14,806 bases of DNA from an uncultured Methanobrevibacter sp. (lineage in GTDB: Archaea; Methanobacteriota; Methanobacteria; Methanobacteriales; Methanobacteriaceae), in contig NZ_ONER01000038.1 in NCBI RefSeq assembly GCF_900316895.1, positions 1 to 14,806 on the forward strand, written 5' to 3'. This document shows positions 13,205 through 14,806 of the stretch, piece after piece (position 1 is the first letter of the stretch; the number at the start of each line of letters is the position of its first letter). A program made the translations under genes and the position numbers. The notes beneath the pieces are model-generated. The model saw only the letters and a list, made by a program, of their open reading frames with translations. It was not told the DNA's origin and searched no databases.

Positions 13205-13258
13205 TTTGAACAGGTAATCAATACTAGAAGAAGCATCCGTCAATATCAGGACAGGGAT
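13205..13258 (+). other. Nitroreductase N-terminal coding segment without a start codon
   Basis: In the same frame as the nitroreductase gene, these 18 codons read FEQVINTRRSIRQYQDRDV up to the GTG at 13259. This is the usual beginning of the family, including the TRRSIRxY arginines that hold the FMN phosphate. No ATG, GTG or TTG precedes it in frame. An ATG at 13196-13198 is in frame but followed by GTA and then TAA (13202-13204). A TTT stands at the place where M-E-Q would be expected. Confidence 0.75.
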
Positions 13259-13714
13259 GTGAGCGATGAGGATATTATGAAAATCCTGAAGGCAGGAATG
13301 CAGGCCCCAGGTTCAAGGCTTGGGGCCGAACCATGGGAGTTTGTTGTTGTAAAAGACAAGGAAACTCTTGCAAAGCTCGGTGAAATTAAGCCCAGGGTTA
13401 CAAATGCTCCCGTTGCAATCGTTCTTGTTGCCAATATTGAAAGGGCATTCTACAAGATGGTTTGGCAGCAGGATATGGGTGCAGCCTGTGAAAACATGCT
13501 GCTTGAAGCGGTAAACCTTGGACTGGGAGGGCTATGGAATGGAGTTGCTCCTGAAGAGGAACGCATGGAGGCAATCGGTAAAATAATTGGAATTGATGAC
13601 ATCACCGATTTGAAGCCTTACTCAATTGTCACTATAGGTTATCCTGCCGAGGGCTGGGAAAACAAATTCATGGACAAGTTTGACGAGGAAAGAATACACT
13701 ATGAAAGATATTAG
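13259..13714 (+). CDS. Nitroreductase-family FMN protein, start uncertain
   Basis: This flavin-dependent oxidoreductase of the nitroreductase superfamily would use NAD(P)H to reduce nitro or other small compounds. From the GTG at 13259 it has 151 residues: APGSRLGAEPWEFVVV, with the FMN ring-binding region, NAPVAIVLVANIE, WQQDMGAACENMLLEAVNLG (the dimer helix), GLGGLWNGV and PYSIVTIGYPAEGW near the end. It resembles the short, single-domain nitroreductases of anaerobes. The GTG is merely the first conventional start codon; homology extends 18 codons upstream, and without that segment the phosphate-binding arginines would be missing. The gene overlaps the next by 14 bases, so the two are cotranscribed. 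A lost start, an unusual start codon or a sequence error are all possible. Confidence 0.85.
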   Translation: MSDEDIMKILKAGMQAPGSRLGAEPWEFVVVKDKETLAKLGEIKPRVTNAPVAIVLVANIERAFYKMVWQQDMGAACENMLLEAVNLGLGGLWNGVAPEEERMEAIGKIIGIDDITDLKPYSIVTIGYPAEGWENKFMDKFDEERIHYERY

Positions 13715-14806
13715 ATATGACTTTGAAAGCGTGATTGACAGGACAGGCACCAATTCCCTCAAATGGGAACTTTTCGATGATGATTTGCCGATGTGGGTTG
13801 CCGATATGGACTTCAAGGTGGCTCCTGCCATCGAAAAGGCCATAATGAAAAGGGCAGAGCATCCTGTATACGGATATACTATCGTTCCCGATGAGCTGTT
13901 TGAAGCATACATCCGCTGGTGGAAGAGAAGATACGGCCTTGACATGTCAAGGCAGGACATGGCATACTCAATTGGAGTGATGCCGTCAATATCATCAATG
14001 ATCAGGTGCCTTACAGATGTCGGCGATGAGATACTTATTCAGTCCCCTGTCTATCATGTATTCTATTATGTTATTGAGGACAATGAACGGAAGGTCCTTG
14101 AAAACGAACTGGTTTACGAACACGGAGAATATAAAATAGATTTTGATGATCTGGAGGAGAAACTCTCAAGGGTGGGAATGATGATACTCTGCAATCCCCA
14201 CAATCCAATCGGAAAAATATGGTCCAGGGAGGAACTGGACAGGATTGCCGATTTGTGCTTAAAGCATGATGTCATTCTGATTTCTGATGAGATACACTGC
14301 GATTTGACAGATCCTGGAGTTAAGTACAATCCATTCAAGTCATGTGATAATGTCATAAGATGTCTGTCACCTTCAAAATCATTCAACATTGCAGGATTTC
14401 AAAGCTCTGTGGTTCAAAGCAAGAACGGCGAACTCTTGGAAATGATTAAAAAGCAGATGCATGTTGACAATTCAGATTCATGCAACGTATTTGCAACAGC
14501 TGCAGTGATTGCCGCTTACAATGAGTCTGAAGACTGGCTGGAAGAGTTAAGGGAAGTCCTGTATGAAAATAAGCAAATAGTCAAGGAATTCCTGGCCAAT
14601 GAATTGCCTGTTGTCAAGCTTGTCGATTGTGATGCAACTTATCTCCTGTGGCTTGACTGTTCGGCGTTGAATACTCCTTCAAAGGTATTGTCCGAATTCT
14701 TAAGGCAGAATCAGGGTTTGTTTCTCTCTGCCGGAATCGATTTTGGACAAAACGGCGACAGCTTTTTAAGGATGAACATAGCATGCCCTCCGAAACTCTT
14801 GAATGA
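13701..14806 (+). CDS. PatB/MalY-type PLP aminotransferase, C-S lyase (3' end outside window)
   Basis: This PLP-dependent fold-type I enzyme is of the MalY/PatB group, usually cystathionine beta-lyase-like: it cleaves C-S bonds of cystathionine or cysteine conjugates to give thiol, pyruvate and ammonia. The start MKDIRYDFESVIDRTGTNSL and LPMWVADMDFK (about 29-39) are diagnostic. YGYT (57-60), CNPHNPIG (164-171), SDEIHCDL (195-202) with the pyridine-binding Asp196, and SPSKSFNIAGFQ (223-234) with the PLP lysine Lys226 follow in order. 368 codons are visible, with no stop before the window edge; about 20 residues should be missing. It begins inside the nitroreductase gene (14-base overlap), and the two form an operon. 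Confidence 0.9.
   Translation, partial: MKDIRYDFESVIDRTGTNSLKWELFDDDLPMWVADMDFKVAPAIEKAIMKRAEHPVYGYTIVPDELFEAYIRWWKRRYGLDMSRQDMAYSIGVMPSISSMIRCLTDVGDEILIQSPVYHVFYYVIEDNERKVLENELVYEHGEYKIDFDDLEEKLSRVGMMILCNPHNPIGKIWSREELDRIADLCLKHDVILISDEIHCDLTDPGVKYNPFKSCDNVIRCLSPSKSFNIAGFQSSVVQSKNGELLEMIKKQMHVDNSDSCNVFATAAVIAAYNESEDWLEELREVLYENKQIVKEFLANELPVVKLVDCDATYLLWLDCSALNTPSKVLSEFLRQNQGLFLSAGIDFGQNGDSFLRMNIACPPKLLN

Noticed and set aside
1..14806. CRISPR arrays, tRNA or rRNA genes, complete insertion sequences
   Set aside because: No regularly spaced direct repeats, no cloverleaf-like sequence and no transposase with terminal inverted repeats was seen.

Overview
The window looks like part of the genome of a methanogenic archaeon of the order Methanobacteriales, most likely Methanobrevibacter or a close relative. 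This rests on style rather than on a marker gene. The DNA is AT-rich with very AT-rich spacers. Promoters have the archaeal BRE/TATA layout, several so close to the start codon that the mRNA would be leaderless. Genes end in U-tracts. Shine-Dalgarno sites, where present, match GGAGGTGA. A large adhesin-like surface protein carries the C-terminal hydrophobic/RRKK anchor common in that group. No methanogenesis gene is present, so the genus remains an inference.

Layout, left to right: the 3' end of a DNA-alkyltransferase gene (ogt, 3-248); an AT-rich spacer with an 11-bp perfect inverted repeat; a 610-aa adhesin-like surface protein (511-2343); a YgjV-family membrane protein (2528-3049) that converges on and overlaps a membrane-anchored alpha/beta hydrolase (3041-3745, minus). 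The hydrolase diverges from a HAD phosphatase (3802-4446) across a palindromic TATA box placed exactly midway between the two start codons. The HAD gene is followed by an ArsC/Spx-like thioredoxin-fold protein (4468-4818). Next come a 308-bp spacer with a possible broken coding sequence, a small membrane-anchored Ig-like protein (5127-5708), a pyridoxamine kinase on the minus strand (5780-6625), a 478-bp spacer, an HxlR-family regulator (7104-7475) with a clear operator/TATA/SD upstream region, and a seryl-tRNA synthetase of the ordinary bacterial/eukaryal type with a TTG start (7595-8872).

The most distinctive part is a compact operon at 8996-11677. It holds a cysteine-rich DUF169 protein followed by three tandem paralogous flavodoxin-like, iron-sulfur-flavoprotein-like genes, the last two joined to their predecessors by ATGA overlaps. 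The first two copies keep FMN-binding loop motifs. The third has lost key residues in all three loops, and the cysteine cluster differs between copies. This is the best candidate for an uncharacterised redox module. It is followed by a 257-aa unknown protein with a ribbon-helix-helix-like segment and a coiled coil, behind a palindrome at its predicted transcription start.

The right end holds an HdeD/DUF308 membrane protein (12657-13145, minus; start decided by a full SD site) divergent from a nitroreductase-PatB/MalY gene pair (13259-13714, 13701-14806, the latter running off the window). The nitroreductase reading frame continues upstream of its first usable start codon with family-typical residues (TRRSIRQY) but without a start codon, which suggests a lost or unconventional start. 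Two intergenic terminators (8886-8917 and 12589-12620) share the same 32-bp design.
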